This document shows positions 44,981-55,680 of a stretch of DNA of 64,000 nt, in pieces. The notes below the pieces were generated by a model. The model did not search any database. It saw only the letters and a list, made by a program, of their open reading frames with translations, and was not told the DNA's origin. The DNA comes from Gordionus sp. m RMFG-2023. Taxonomy: Eukaryota; Nematomorpha; Gordioida; Chordodea; Parachordodidae. How positions within the stretch are numbered: position 1 is the first letter of the stretch; every line of letters starts with the position of its first letter. Where the stretch lies: positions 9,277,366-9,341,365 of the forward strand of contig NC_088777.1 of assembly GCF_954871325.1 (NCBI RefSeq). The letters run 5' to 3'. The position numbers and the translations under genes are program-made.

Positions 44981-45194
44981 TAGTGTAGTTAAACGGCTCG
45001 TTTTGACCCGATTTTTAAAAACGGCTAACTCAATATTTTAGCCATAAAAATATTGCCTTAGCCTCAAGATTTCGAGTCTAGACCTTTGTTCCTTCTATGA
45101 GCAAATCTTCAGGGTTCGGTAATATTTTTCTGGATGAAGTATTGAGTTAACCGTTTTTAAAAATCGGCTCAAAACGAGCCGTTTAACAACACTA
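44981..45194 (+). mobile_element. AACGGCTC-family MITE, best copy with ~55-bp TIRs
   Basis: TAGTGTAGTTAAACGGCTCG opens and CGAGCCGTTTAACAACACTA closes the element. The inverted match continues through TTTTGA, CCGATTTTTAAAAACGG and CTCAATA. A flanking TA on both sides suggests a TA target as in Tc1/mariner-type elements. 214 bp, non-coding. Relatives lie at 34700, 44107, 52020 and 57678. Confidence 0.8.
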
Positions 45195-45301
45195 CTTCGA
45201 GGGAAGGATTTTGATGATTCTTAAATTTAAATTTCAACGTTTAATGAGTTAGAAGAAAAACTATCGATCTGCATTTTTTCAGAAGAGGAGCAACTCTTTT
45301 T

Positions 45302-45303
45302 AA

Positions 45304-45337
<34 letters not shown>

Positions 45338-45338
45338 T
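45302..45338. repeat. (ATT)n microsatellite
   Basis: About twelve ATT units in a row. Confidence 0.95.
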
Positions 45339-46739
45339 TATTTTATTGAATAATAAAAAAGGTCTAAAAAAACTATAGACTGCGGCATCGGCGTATTTCT
45401 AATTAGGATTCTAGGGTCAAAGGTTGGACATTTTTAGTTTAACACCTTATTGCACATGAAAAGTATAAATTAGCTTCAGCCATTGTTTTAACTGGTAATT
45501 TATACAATTATATAAGTTATAAATAATATTTCTATAATTATTTATATTATAGATCGGAAAAAGTGGACCCGGCCTTTAACTTCTATTCTTTAAAAATAAA
45601 AAGGGTTCGAGCAGGGACGGGCCTTGGAATTTTTGAAATATATCTAAATTTATCAATTTTATGTTGGATCATATTTATATCGATCAAAAAAGGTGCCAAT
45701 GATTATGTAAAATAAAAATATTTAATTTTATTTGTAGAAACTAGACGCCATATGACATATATCTTTATTTTGGGTTAAGGATTATTTCAAACTCGAAAAA
45801 GTCAAATCATACACCAATAAACATAACGTCAAAAAACGCCAAAGAAACTCTGATCACAATCTAGTACACGATGCGGTAACATGGCTTTAGGCATACAAAA
45901 GGAAACAGTACACGAAATACAAATCACTATGGTACTCTGCAAAACTATAAAGGATGTGATGGAATTAAATATTAATATGAAACAATTTATAAAACTAAAT
46001 ATCAAAAAATTATTTCGCATCAAAGAGAGATATTTCAAATGAGAGCTCACAATCCAAAATTTCGTTCAATTAAAGCACAAATAATATTATTATCAAATAC
46101 ATCTCTAGTAGATTTAACTTACTAAGACAAATTAATTTATTTAAATTCTTGTTTTTCGTGGGCAAAAGCGCTATATATCACGTATCACATATTTTGGGTT
46201 TAACAATTTTTAAGAAAAAATTAATTTCTATATATTTAGATAAAACTTTCTTAAAAAAATTTGGACTGGGCTTATTATTGATGAGATCGTTATTTAAAAT
46301 GGTTAAAATAAAATTTAACATAACTTTATTGGACATATTAGCTATTTTGACATATATTTGTTACTTTTAATTATTGTCTAATCAATACAATTAAGGGAAT
46401 ATAAATTAATTATCAAAAATAAGGTAGAATTTGTCCATTTTAATCAAATTGTGGATTCCAAATATTCCTTACCTTTGCACTTATTTTTGAATTTTTTATT
46501 CCATATAACACAGCGTATTTATGTTTCCCCAAAATATCTTTTTATATGGTGTGGAGGTTAATATTATAAAATTCTCTTTTTGCAGATAATGATATATATT
46601 TTATTTTTTTTTTTATGTTTACAATAAATTTCTTATACTACTGTTTGGAATAAATTATTAACATGCTTTTATATAAATGTATATATACAAGTAATTTATA
46701 TGGTAAAATTAATAAAGGTAAAAAAAATATAAATATATA
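45339..46739. other. AT-rich region, no gene seen
   Basis: A GC-richer patch at 45545-45630 (GACCCGGCC and GGGACGGGCC words) is a possible scrap of the GGCC-rich family. No exon recognised. Confidence 0.4.
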
Positions 46740-49483
46740 ATTTGCGAAAGAGGGTAAGGGATAAAAGAATGGAAACTAGGAAAGAGAAGGGAGAGAGAGA
46801 GCATAGACATAGGAGATTATTCAATGGAAGAGATGAAACTTAGGTAGTTAGAGCGAATGATGGCGGTAGCAAATCTTTGTCGTAAGAAAAGGGACTCTTT
46901 AGGCTGATCGGTTTTTTCCCGAATCCGTTTGCCTAATTCTTTAAAAAAACTTAGAACTTTGCTACCGAAGGTGGTAAGAGTAGAGCAGGCGATAGGTATG
47001 AATAAGAAAGAGGGGTATATGGAACTATATTTGATAGTTTTACGAGTTTCTGCTAGAGCGAGGGCATCGACGTTGTGGTTGGATGGTGCATTTGGGTCTA
47101 TGCAGGTGAAGTCCCAGACTAGTAGCTGGCCCCTTGACCAAGGAATCAAGGACATTCCATCAGGACGTTTTCCGTCGGATCTAAAAATGCCGGTCGGTTC
47201 AAGTCTTGATGGAATGCCTGCGGATTTGAGAGCGCGCAATATGATGTCATTGCAATTGGTGTGCCGTGGAAAACGGCCTCGGCAAAAGCGGCAATGGAGG
47301 CAATGTCTGCCCTTGCGATCGACGCTGGTTTCGCAGTGTTTGCATTGGTATGGTAGAACAATTTCGCAATTGAGCCGTAATCCAATGGCAAATCTTAGCT
47401 CGTCAGCGGTCAGCAATAAGTCGAGGTTGTTGGAGGGTATAGTTTCCAGAAACTCGTAACCCGATCCTTGGTTTAATTGGTGAAAGACTGTGAGATCGTC
47501 GTCATGAAGGCTCGATTTTAGGTAAGCGACGGAGCCTTCGTTGAGTGGAGTATCCCAGTCTCTCTGTAAACAGGAGGAGGGTCGAGGAGTGTTTGGGACA
47601 ACGGAATTGTCCCAAATGGTCTGGGCTTCAGCTAATAATGGGTCAGGAAAGTGAGAAAGCTGGCTAATGTGTGAGTCAGATGAGAGGCGGGAGGCGATGA
47701 ATCCACTGATGGAAAGAGTTAAAGGTGAGCGTAAGCCGATGCCCCCGAGCTTGCATGGAAGTGATGCTTGTAGCCATGAATTATGGTTGAAGCGAAGATT
47801 AAGGATCTCTTCGGCAAGAGATTTGACGGAAGTTTCAAATGATTTTAGTGAGTCGGGAAATTTAAAGATTGAGGTGGATCGAAGAGCGTAAAGAATTTTA
47901 GGAATGTAGTAAAAGTTTTTGAGGAGAAAAAAAGCTTGATGGCGAGGGAGAAATTTAGAGATGTTTTTGAAATGAAGTAAGCTAGATGACGCGTTAGAGA
48001 AGAAGTGATTAATGGATTGCAAGCCACCGACAGGTGAGCCGAGATGAGTGAGGGATGATAGCTCGGTTGTAAGGAAGTTATGGGTGAATGGGATGGAACA
48101 ATGAAGTGGACAGATCTCGGTTTTTTGTTCGTTAAGTGAAAGTCCAATTGCGGCGGAATGTGTATTAATGATGGCGAGGGCCTTGGCGACCTCGTGAGGG
48201 GAGCCGCAGAACATTCCGTCGTCGATGTACCAAGTGTGGAGTGGAAGATTGCAGTTGGTAGAAATGTTTTTGACCATTTCGTTGATTCCAATGCAGAAAA
48301 GTATCGAGCCTAGAGGATCGCCTTGCTGGATCCCTTCAGATGATGAAAGTAAGTAGTTGTTGAATTGGAGATGAGATGGCTTGGAATAGCAGGAGTGGAA
48401 AAATTGGGAGAAGGTGGGAAATGAGTGGTATATTTGTGGAAGAAAGTGGGAACGGCGAATGGAGTTGAAGGCGTTAGAAAAATCAATTTTGACGAGGATT
48501 TCGTCGCTAGGGTTGGTTTGGAGATGGATGCGAGTAACGTGTGTGGCTATTTCGCAACCTCCCTGGATGCCAATACCGAGTTGATGGGGTGCTAAAATTA
48601 AGGCTGCGTTGTCCTTAATTTTGGAAGCTATGAGTTTAGCAACGAGGCGACGGAATACGGTCCCGATTGCTATCGGCCGGATGTCCTTGTTCGGCTTTTC
48701 GAGTGCGATTAATTTAGCGCCGAACAGGAGTGGCCTGATGGATTCGGGAACAGGTCCATGTGCAATTTTGTTGCAGAATGTTGTTAGATTCTGTAAAATA
48801 GGGACCTGGCTGACTATGAGGGGGGATGTAAGGTCCTGGAGGAAGATGGGGCGAAGCCCATCATACCCGGGCGAGGAGTCGTGATGAAAGGATAGGATAC
48901 TTTTGCGCACCTCGACGGGGGTGAAATTAGTAGGAAATATGTTGGGCGGAGGAGGAGGTATGAGGTCACCTCCAGGAGGGTGCTTAAGTTTAAGTTTGTT
49001 GTAGCTCTCCTCATTACTGGTTGCAATTGAGTCGTCAGATGCTAGTAAGCGGAGAGCAGATTTGATGTTTAGATTGTTTATTTTGTTAGAAATTATCTTA
49101 GCCTTTAATTGGAGGCTGGAAAGTTTTTTAGAATTATGAGGAGAAAAAGTGGATATGAGGGTGAGGGGGTGTATGGTTGCGTCTTTAATTTGTTGGGTTA
49201 AAGATTTGATGAATCTCAGGATTGGGAGGTTGGAGAGTCGTGAAAGAAAATGAAAAAAGTTTGAGCCAATGATCTAGAGAGGAAAAGTTATTTAATAGTG
49301 AATGAAGACAGGTAGAGAGAGCTTTGGCTACTTGTTTTCTAGAGCCTTTGGGAATTCTAGAAATAATGGGAGGTTTGTCGGATTTTAGAAAGTTAATGAT
49401 GTCGACGTGAGTGGTAGGTGGGAGGGAAATGAATGTGTCTGATGTGGTTGGTATGTGGGCGTTATGTGTCCTAGTTAAGCTTT
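46740..49483 (-). mobile_element. Non-LTR retrotransposon (LINE) with restriction-like endonuclease, 5'-truncated
   Basis: A LINE read right to left: residual N-terminal part (49483-49270), reverse transcriptase and C-terminal endonuclease (49273-46817), and a short 3' tail to about 46740. It is far GC-richer than its surroundings (roughly half G+C by eye). The 5' end stops abruptly at about 49483 inside coding sequence, as expected from incomplete target-primed reverse transcription. Domain order (RT, zinc motif, PD..D endonuclease) places it in the R2/NeSL/Utopia group of LINEs; I favour a Utopia-like relative but cannot confirm this by search. Confidence 0.9.
46817..49273 (-). CDS. LINE RT and restriction-like endonuclease ORF
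   Basis: An open frame of ~819 codons without an internal stop; no start codon is expected because the element is 5'-truncated. RT motifs in order are SPGYDGLRP, LLFGAKLIALEKPNKDIRPI, VKIDFSNAFNSIRR, GIQQGDPLGSILF and TWYIDDG (catalytic DD). The C-terminal part has CKHC, HCLHC and HTNC zinc ligands, then GKRPDGMSLIPWSRGQLL and VWDFTC, the PD..D core of the restriction-like endonuclease that nicks the target DNA. The tail is FGSKVLSFFKELGKRI. Upstream, 49483-49270 continues the protein (SRKQVAKALSTCLHSLL, SSLDHWLKLF) in another frame, so one frameshift lies near 49265-49270. Possibly only recently inactive. Confidence 0.9.
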   Translation of the reverse strand: MIGSNFFHFLSRLSNLPILRFIKSLTQQIKDATIHPLTLISTFSPHNSKKLSSLQLKAKIISNKINNLNIKSALRLLASDDSIATSNEESYNKLKLKHPPGGDLIPPPPPNIFPTNFTPVEVRKSILSFHHDSSPGYDGLRPIFLQDLTSPLIVSQVPILQNLTTFCNKIAHGPVPESIRPLLFGAKLIALEKPNKDIRPIAIGTVFRRLVAKLIASKIKDNAALILAPHQLGIGIQGGCEIATHVTRIHLQTNPSDEILVKIDFSNAFNSIRRSHFLPQIYHSFPTFSQFFHSCYSKPSHLQFNNYLLSSSEGIQQGDPLGSILFCIGINEMVKNISTNCNLPLHTWYIDDGMFCGSPHEVAKALAIINTHSAAIGLSLNEQKTEICPLHCSIPFTHNFLTTELSSLTHLGSPVGGLQSINHFFSNASSSLLHFKNISKFLPRHQAFFLLKNFYYIPKILYALRSTSIFKFPDSLKSFETSVKSLAEEILNLRFNHNSWLQASLPCKLGGIGLRSPLTLSISGFIASRLSSDSHISQLSHFPDPLLAEAQTIWDNSVVPNTPRPSSCLQRDWDTPLNEGSVAYLKSSLHDDDLTVFHQLNQGSGYEFLETIPSNNLDLLLTADELRFAIGLRLNCEIVLPYQCKHCETSVDRKGRHCLHCRFCRGRFPRHTNCNDIILRALKSAGIPSRLEPTGIFRSDGKRPDGMSLIPWSRGQLLVWDFTCIDPNAPSNHNVDALALAETRKTIKYSSIYPSFLFIPIACSTLTTFGSKVLSFFKELGKRIREKTDQPKESLFLRQRFATAIIRSNYLSFISSIE

Positions 49484-50435
49484 AAACTTCAAATAAATTT
49501 TATTTTATAGCTAAGACTATAAAGAACTTGTGTAGAAATGAGGATAAATATTTTTTTCAGTCAAAATATACTTAATATTTATTTGCATAATTTTTGAGCA
49601 AAAAAAAACTGTTTTTTGACAAAATATGTCAAACCATGAATATCTCCCAAAAGATGAATAGAGGTAAAAAGTTATGTATAAAAATTTCCAAAATCAAATT
49701 TAAAGTTTGTATGCTCAAGGTTTAAAAATTCGCGTTAACATAGTTACCCCATCAATCACTTTACCCCGGTCTCCTCGAAAGAGATTATTTTTTAACGAAT
49801 TTTTTAGAATTATAAAACATTAAACAAAGGCATAAGGCTAACTATTAAATACTCGTAGTGTCAATATCATGGTCAACATTTAAATCCGGTTTTTATAAAA
49901 TATTTATGAAATCTCTTTATTTTATTAGTCAAAAATAGAAATACATATTTATAATTAATGTTAATTATTGATGTTTCGTTAGTCAAAATCACTTTTAATC
50001 CCAAAAATTAAATTGAATAATCATAAAAATTGCAATTAAAAATAAGGAATTGTATCATTGCATTGATTATTCTACATACAAAACATTTTCACCCAATTTC
50101 CTTTCATCTGCTTTAACGATTACATAAGTATGGACGCTTTTAGATTTCTGTGCTAATATTTCGGAAACAACTCCCTTACATTGAATGTATTTTCTTAACT
50201 ATAATATGATGAAATAGATTTTAAAAAATAAATAAATAAAAGAAGAGTTGAAAGCAAATAGATTCAAATATTTGATATGGCAAATTTCAGTGAGAAATAC
50301 TATTTTTACTAGGTAAAAAAAATTACAACAAAAATAAAATGGCGATTAAATAAAATCCTCAATATTTTTTGATGAGTATATTTTTTTAAAAATTTTTTAC
50401 ATGTATAAAATTAATATTTAATTAGTCAGAGACCT
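49484..50435. other. AT-rich region, no gene seen
   Basis: No coding sequence or repeat family recognised between the LINE 5' end and the next GGCC-rich element. Confidence 0.45.
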
Positions 50436-50772
50436 TCATGGGCATTAATTTTTTGATCAGGCCCGGCTAAAGTCCTGCACGTTATATTAATAAAACAGTT
50501 GCTAACTTATTATTTTTCTGCTTCTAATAATAATAAATTTCAGTATTGCAAACAAAGTGATTGCCTAAATACAATTAAATATTGTATATTTTCATTAAAT
50601 ACAATAAGGATAAGGGCTTGGGAAATATTTTTGAAACTTATTATGGATTAGGGCCGGACCTGGGAATTTTTTTTAATATTAAATATGGGTCGGGTCAGGA
50701 TCAAAATTTTTTTTTACTAGGGGCCTGGGCCAGGCTGGATTAAAAAAAAATCCCATGAGGTTCTTTGCACTG
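50436..50772. mobile_element. GGCC-rich palindromic element, copy 2
   Basis: Opens AGAGACCTTCATGGGCATTA then GATCAGGCCCGGC and closes with GGGGCCTGGGCCAGGC, then ATCCCATGAGGTTCTTT: terminal inverted repeats of ~40 bp made of GGCC/GGGCC words. The interior (AATAAATTTCAGTATTGCAA, AGGGCTTGGGAAAT) matches 57985-58140 of copy 4. Non-coding; superfamily unknown. Confidence 0.7.
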
Positions 50773-52019
50773 GATAGCGAATTACAAAGATTTTATCACT
50801 ATTTCCCCCAAAAATTATTGGCAATTTAAATGAAGCTTATTCCTAATTTTTTTTATAAATTTATGCTGGTTGGAAACCGATTTCTAGGTAGTTTTTAAAG
50901 AGGATGAAGCGGGGATTTTTATTTTTAAAAAGAAATAGTATGCTAGAAAATGCAGCATGAATGAACATCGATTATCTAATCTGTCATTGATTTCAAATGA
51001 AAATTTCTTTTTTTTATATCGAACAATAACTTTTATAAAGCAAAATAAAAAAACACAATTGACTCTCTATTAGTAAACTTGGTCACTGGTAAATAAATTT
51101 ACATTCTACTTCATAAAAATGCAAATTTTATAAATCTTAGAATGGGTAAGGGGACAAACATATCATTAAGATTTATCTCCAACCTTTCACAAATTGTAAG
51201 ATATAATTTTATAATAATCATTTTACTTATTATATATATTTAGTTATATTTGTTATTATCAAATATTACTTCTTTCCCATCTGAATTAAATTGAATGCAT
51301 ATGATGTTTTCAACTTCAATCTTTTCCTGAATAGCTATTTTACAATAAGCCATTGGAACGTGAGACCCATTAACTTCTGTCAATTTACCTTCTTTTTTTT
51401 CAAAATACTACGATTAACAAATTTTGTAAGTAATGATATATCACATCTTTTAAATATAATTGATAGTAAAAAATAAAAAAAATAACTTATAAGATATTAT
51501 CAATATTATATCATTCCATTTTATTTGTCCGCCGTAGAAGCGTCAATAAAAGCCGGAAAAGCATTGCTTCCCTCTTAATATTAACCTAAAAAAAAATTAT
51601 CAAATAAAAGGAAACGAATATAATCTTAATAACATTAAAAGTTAATATTATACCGGAAAAAATATTTTTTTGCTACATTAATATTTTTACTTATATATAT
51701 AATATATATAATTTATAACTATCTTTAACTAGCTTAAAAAAAATACATTCAGGAATGAAATTGAAAATTTCGTCTTTTAAGAGTTTAAAAAAAAATAAAC
51801 TCCATTTCTCCCAATATTTAGAAGAACAAAAAAAATCTTAAAATCAGGATATTTTTCAAAAAATAATTTGTGATTTTCCATTATTAAAAAAATTTATATG
51901 CATTAAAAATAAACGAAAGATAATTTTCATTTTTTTAAAATAAATAAATAAGAAAATCATAAGAAATTGTGTTGCGTTGTTAAAAAGCCAAATTTGGGTA
52001 GATATTAAAAAAGGAAAAG
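50773..52019. other. AT-rich region, no gene seen
   Basis: Only A/T-rich DNA and short chance frames. Confidence 0.45.
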
Positions 52020-52345
52020 GATTAAGATTTTAGCCAAAATGATATTATGTAATCCTGGAGATTCTTCTCATAGATGGAAGAAAGATTTAGGACTCTATTT
52101 GCCAAATCTCGAGGCTTTTATTATATTATTTTGCAGAGTTCTTAAAGGATAGATCCTGTATCTAGATATAAAAATGTGGTATCTGTATCTAGATAGATTT
52201 TTGATTAAATATCTGTATCTAGATATTATTTTAGACGTTGTATCTTTATCTAGATCCATTTAAAAAGTATCTTTTAACAACTCTGTTATTTTGGCTGAAA
52301 TCTTAATATCGGGTCGTTTTTTAAAATGTTGTCGTGTAATAATTT
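52020..52345. mobile_element. AACGGCTC-family MITE with internal TATCTAGATA repeat
   Basis: AGATTTTAGCCAAAATGATA on the left is answered by TTATTTTGGCTGAAATCTTA on the right. The middle TCATAGATGGAAGAAAGATT matches other copies. Inside, 52150-52265 carries four or five variants of GTATCTGTATCTAGATA, a short palindromic tandem repeat not seen in the other copies. Confidence 0.55.
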
Positions 52346-54739
52346 TATATCTTTAAAAAAAATGAGCATTGAAAGGGCCGCAAATAGAAATTTTTGTATT
52401 TTTAAAAAGAATAATTAAAATAAATTGTATTTATTAAAAAAATATATTTAAAGAATTATCCTTTGAGGTATGAAAAAAATTGATTATAAATAAAGGAAGA
52501 CCAACAACAACTGTAAATGCAGAGCGGGATAAATAACACAAACTATTCCATTTTAATTTACTATTTCGTAAAAATAAGAGTTAAAAAAAAGAGATGCCTT
52601 TTAGCGGCCTATTTCTATTTCTAAAAATGTAAAAATATGAAACGCAAATAAGTTGGCACAGTCAGGTCTTAATGCATTGGGAGAAACAAAAATCAAACTT
52701 GAACGCGGCCTAAATTTATTTGGTTTATTCAAATTATCGCCTAAATTTTATCTCATACATTTTATTGTCTAAATTTGATCACAGCAATATTCTGACTTTA
52801 CATTAACATAATCATATTCATGTGAGATTTTTCTCAAGGTGACTTTTTTTTAAAAAAATACATATATTAGAGAGATATCGAAAAATCGTTATGCGTTTCA
52901 CAATTGGTCATATGGCGCGCAAGCGCAAATATTAAATTTATTTTTATTTATTTTTTTTTTGAAGCGCTAATTTTTAAATTATTTAAATCACAAAATCATT
53001 CTAATAACAAATAGCATTCTTAAGAGGATCTAGGAGTAATTTATTTATCATTCACACGCATAACAAATATGAACTTATACAATAAGTTAAATTAATATAT
53101 TAATAAAGTTCAAATTGAAATTTAAATATAAGAAAATCAATAAAATTTACAATTTGAAGAGATACACGCGCTTATTAAAAGTTGCAAATTAAATTATACA
53201 AACATAAACACAAATTTAAACCAATCTCTAAAATGGCTTCCGTAGTTGAGTATTATTTATATCTTGATGGTAAGCATTTATATCCTTATGGGTAGAGCAA
53301 AGATTAAAAGGAAAACACATATAACATATTTTTTTAAATTGCTAGAATATTGCAACTTTTATCTTTTGATTTACTTGCCGTCCGCTTCAAAAATATTAGC
53401 AGCAATTTTAGATTTGCAAAAAATGATTTTTGTAAATATATCGCTTCAATCAAATACACAGGTGGCCATTTTTAAATTTTAAACTATAAAATAAATCCTC
53501 CGCAAACTGACTCTTAACAAAATTTTAGGTCTGCTGCCTTCAAAAAATAAATATAGGAGCCAAGCACCATTTTGTCCCTTCCCTAACGCTGCAACACCTA
53601 TGGAATTGGTAAGATATATTATTTAAAAAAAATATAATTATGGATTCATACTATCATTGAGCCATCCAATTCTTTCAATACTCTGAGCGAAAATACTGGC
53701 ATAGTCTAATTCTTTATAATAATAAAATATAATAATTTTATTAATAATAATAATGAAATTCTATTTTAATTCTAAGTATATTAAAATATTTTAAATTTTA
53801 TTTAATTTTTTATTATATGTTTCGGAAATCTAACTTATTTATAAATCTTTTAGTTTAAATTTAGAGAAATTTAGCATATCTTAATTCGTCGTAATATTCT
53901 TTTTGGCAGAGATAGATTTAGTATGCCGCCTCAATTTGTCAGGAGGTGGGAGAGGAGTGGGGGGGGGTTGATATATGTCACAAAATATGCTATGAGATAA
54001 TTCAATTTTTATATTTTATTATATTAATTTAAATTAAGATTAATTAACATTCTTAGTTAATTCCTACTCTCTGACCTATTTATAAAAATCAAAAACTTGA
54101 TTCAAAACATTGGTGCATTATATTGGCGAAACTATTTGAGGAACAAATTGATTTTATGACAATTTTGTTCTTCATCATAAACAATATCAGCAATTAAATA
54201 TAAAAAAAAATTTAGTATAAATTTTAATCATTTTCCCTTAATATTCTAACAATCGGCATCAGAGAAAACAATGAATTAGATTTAAGCCTAAGAATGAAGG
54301 GCAAAGTTTCGGAGCATAAAGCAAATGGTCTTAACCTTCTATTAATGTTAAGTGCTTAATTTGTGGGCATTGGTGTTTCAAACAGAACTCAATCATCAGG
54401 TTCAGCCCTTTGTGAGTTAAAGGCTCCAGTTATGTTATATTAAATCACTTACCCACTAAATCCTGGAATAAGTTTTGGGATTAATGGTATGTGCCGACAA
54501 CTACACACTTCCATTAAAAGGCTTATTTGGAAAGGAAGAAAGAAATTATATGAAAAATATAAAATATTATTTCAAGTAAGTTTACAGTATATCAAAAAAA
54601 ATATGCTTCACTGAAAGGTATTATAAATATAACTTAAATTGTTTTACAATAGAGGACATGCCCCCCCCTCCCGGGATGCAGAGACGACGTCTATGTTCTC
54701 ATTGATTTAAAAGAGTATTCAAGAAATGAAATATTGTTT
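52346..54739. other. AT-rich region, no gene seen
   Basis: No exon recognised. 53950-53970 is a G-run (GGAGTGGGGGGGGG) and 54660-54675 a C-rich run. Confidence 0.4.
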
Positions 54740-55030
54740 TTAAAAAAAACTAAATGTGAGGAGTATATATTTTAATTAAATTTGATATTCATTTACATGA
54801 TTTAACTTAAATAAAACAACATAAAAAATTAAATGAAGATATATTACCTTCCTCGGTTGGAACTTTGGCTAAAATTGATTAAATATTATTTTTTTAAAAA
54901 CCTAAATGTGAGGAGTTTATTTTAATTTAATTTGATATTCATTTACCTGAGTTAAGTTAAATAAAACAACATAAAAATATTGAATGAAGATATATTACCA
55001 TGGCTTACGCTGACTAAAATTGGTAAAAAA
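54740..55030. repeat. ~150-bp tandem duplication
   Basis: Two consecutive copies share CTAAATGTGAGGAGT, TTTGATATTCATTTAC, TTAAATAAAACAACATAAAA and GAAGATATATTACC, with several differences between them. Confidence 0.85.
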
Positions 55031-55487
55031 CAAAATTAAAGTAAAAATGATATATTAGTTTAACTTGACTATCTTTTACTTGTCACAAAGAATACATAAG
55101 AGATTAAGGTGATAAATCCGATATAATTTAACATCATATATATTTAATAGGTTCAAAATAAAAAAAATGTTTAGAAAATAAATTTGAGTTCTTTAAGATA
55201 AAATTATAATGAATTTATTACACGTGTAGATAAACTATAGGTATAAATAAAAAAACAAATTTTAACACCTAGACACATTTTTTTTTGTTAAAACAAAAAC
55301 ATATTTTAGACTAAATTGAATGGAAATTTTTAATATAATATTTTTAAATAAAATATATAAATTATTTAACGAACCCATATTTTAGATTGAAAACAAATTT
55401 AATTATTATTTTTTTGTTTAGTTTCTTATTTTCGTATTCAAATATCTTCATTTTAAATATTTGAAATAGCATGAATATTATTCATAT

Positions 55488-55680
55488 TAATGATCTGCAT
55501 CGGGCCTAATTTTTCAAGCCCGGCCCGGCCCCGAAATTTTTTTTAAAAAAGTTTTGCCGGCCCGGCCCGAACCCGAATTTTTTTAAAAAATTTTTCAGGC
55601 CCGGTTCGGCCCGAACCCAATTATTTTAAATAGAATTAGGGCCCGGGCCGGGCCTAAGCCTTTGCAGATCTCTAATTCAT
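55488..55680. mobile_element. GGCC-rich palindromic element, copy 3
   Basis: Opens ATGATCTGCATCGGGCC and closes GGCCTAAGCCTTTGCAGATC then TCT. Between lie AGCCCGGCCCGGCCCCG, GCCGGCCCGGCCCGAACCCG and GGCCCGGGCCGGGCC blocks separated by A/T runs. The ends share AGATCT and GCAG words with 20135-20273. Confidence 0.7.

Noticed and set aside
46929-47459. 176-residue plus-strand frame and others at 47667-47891, 48609-48884 and minus 47845-48291
   Set aside because: Shadows of the LINE ORF, long only because this stretch is GC-rich; no motif of their own.
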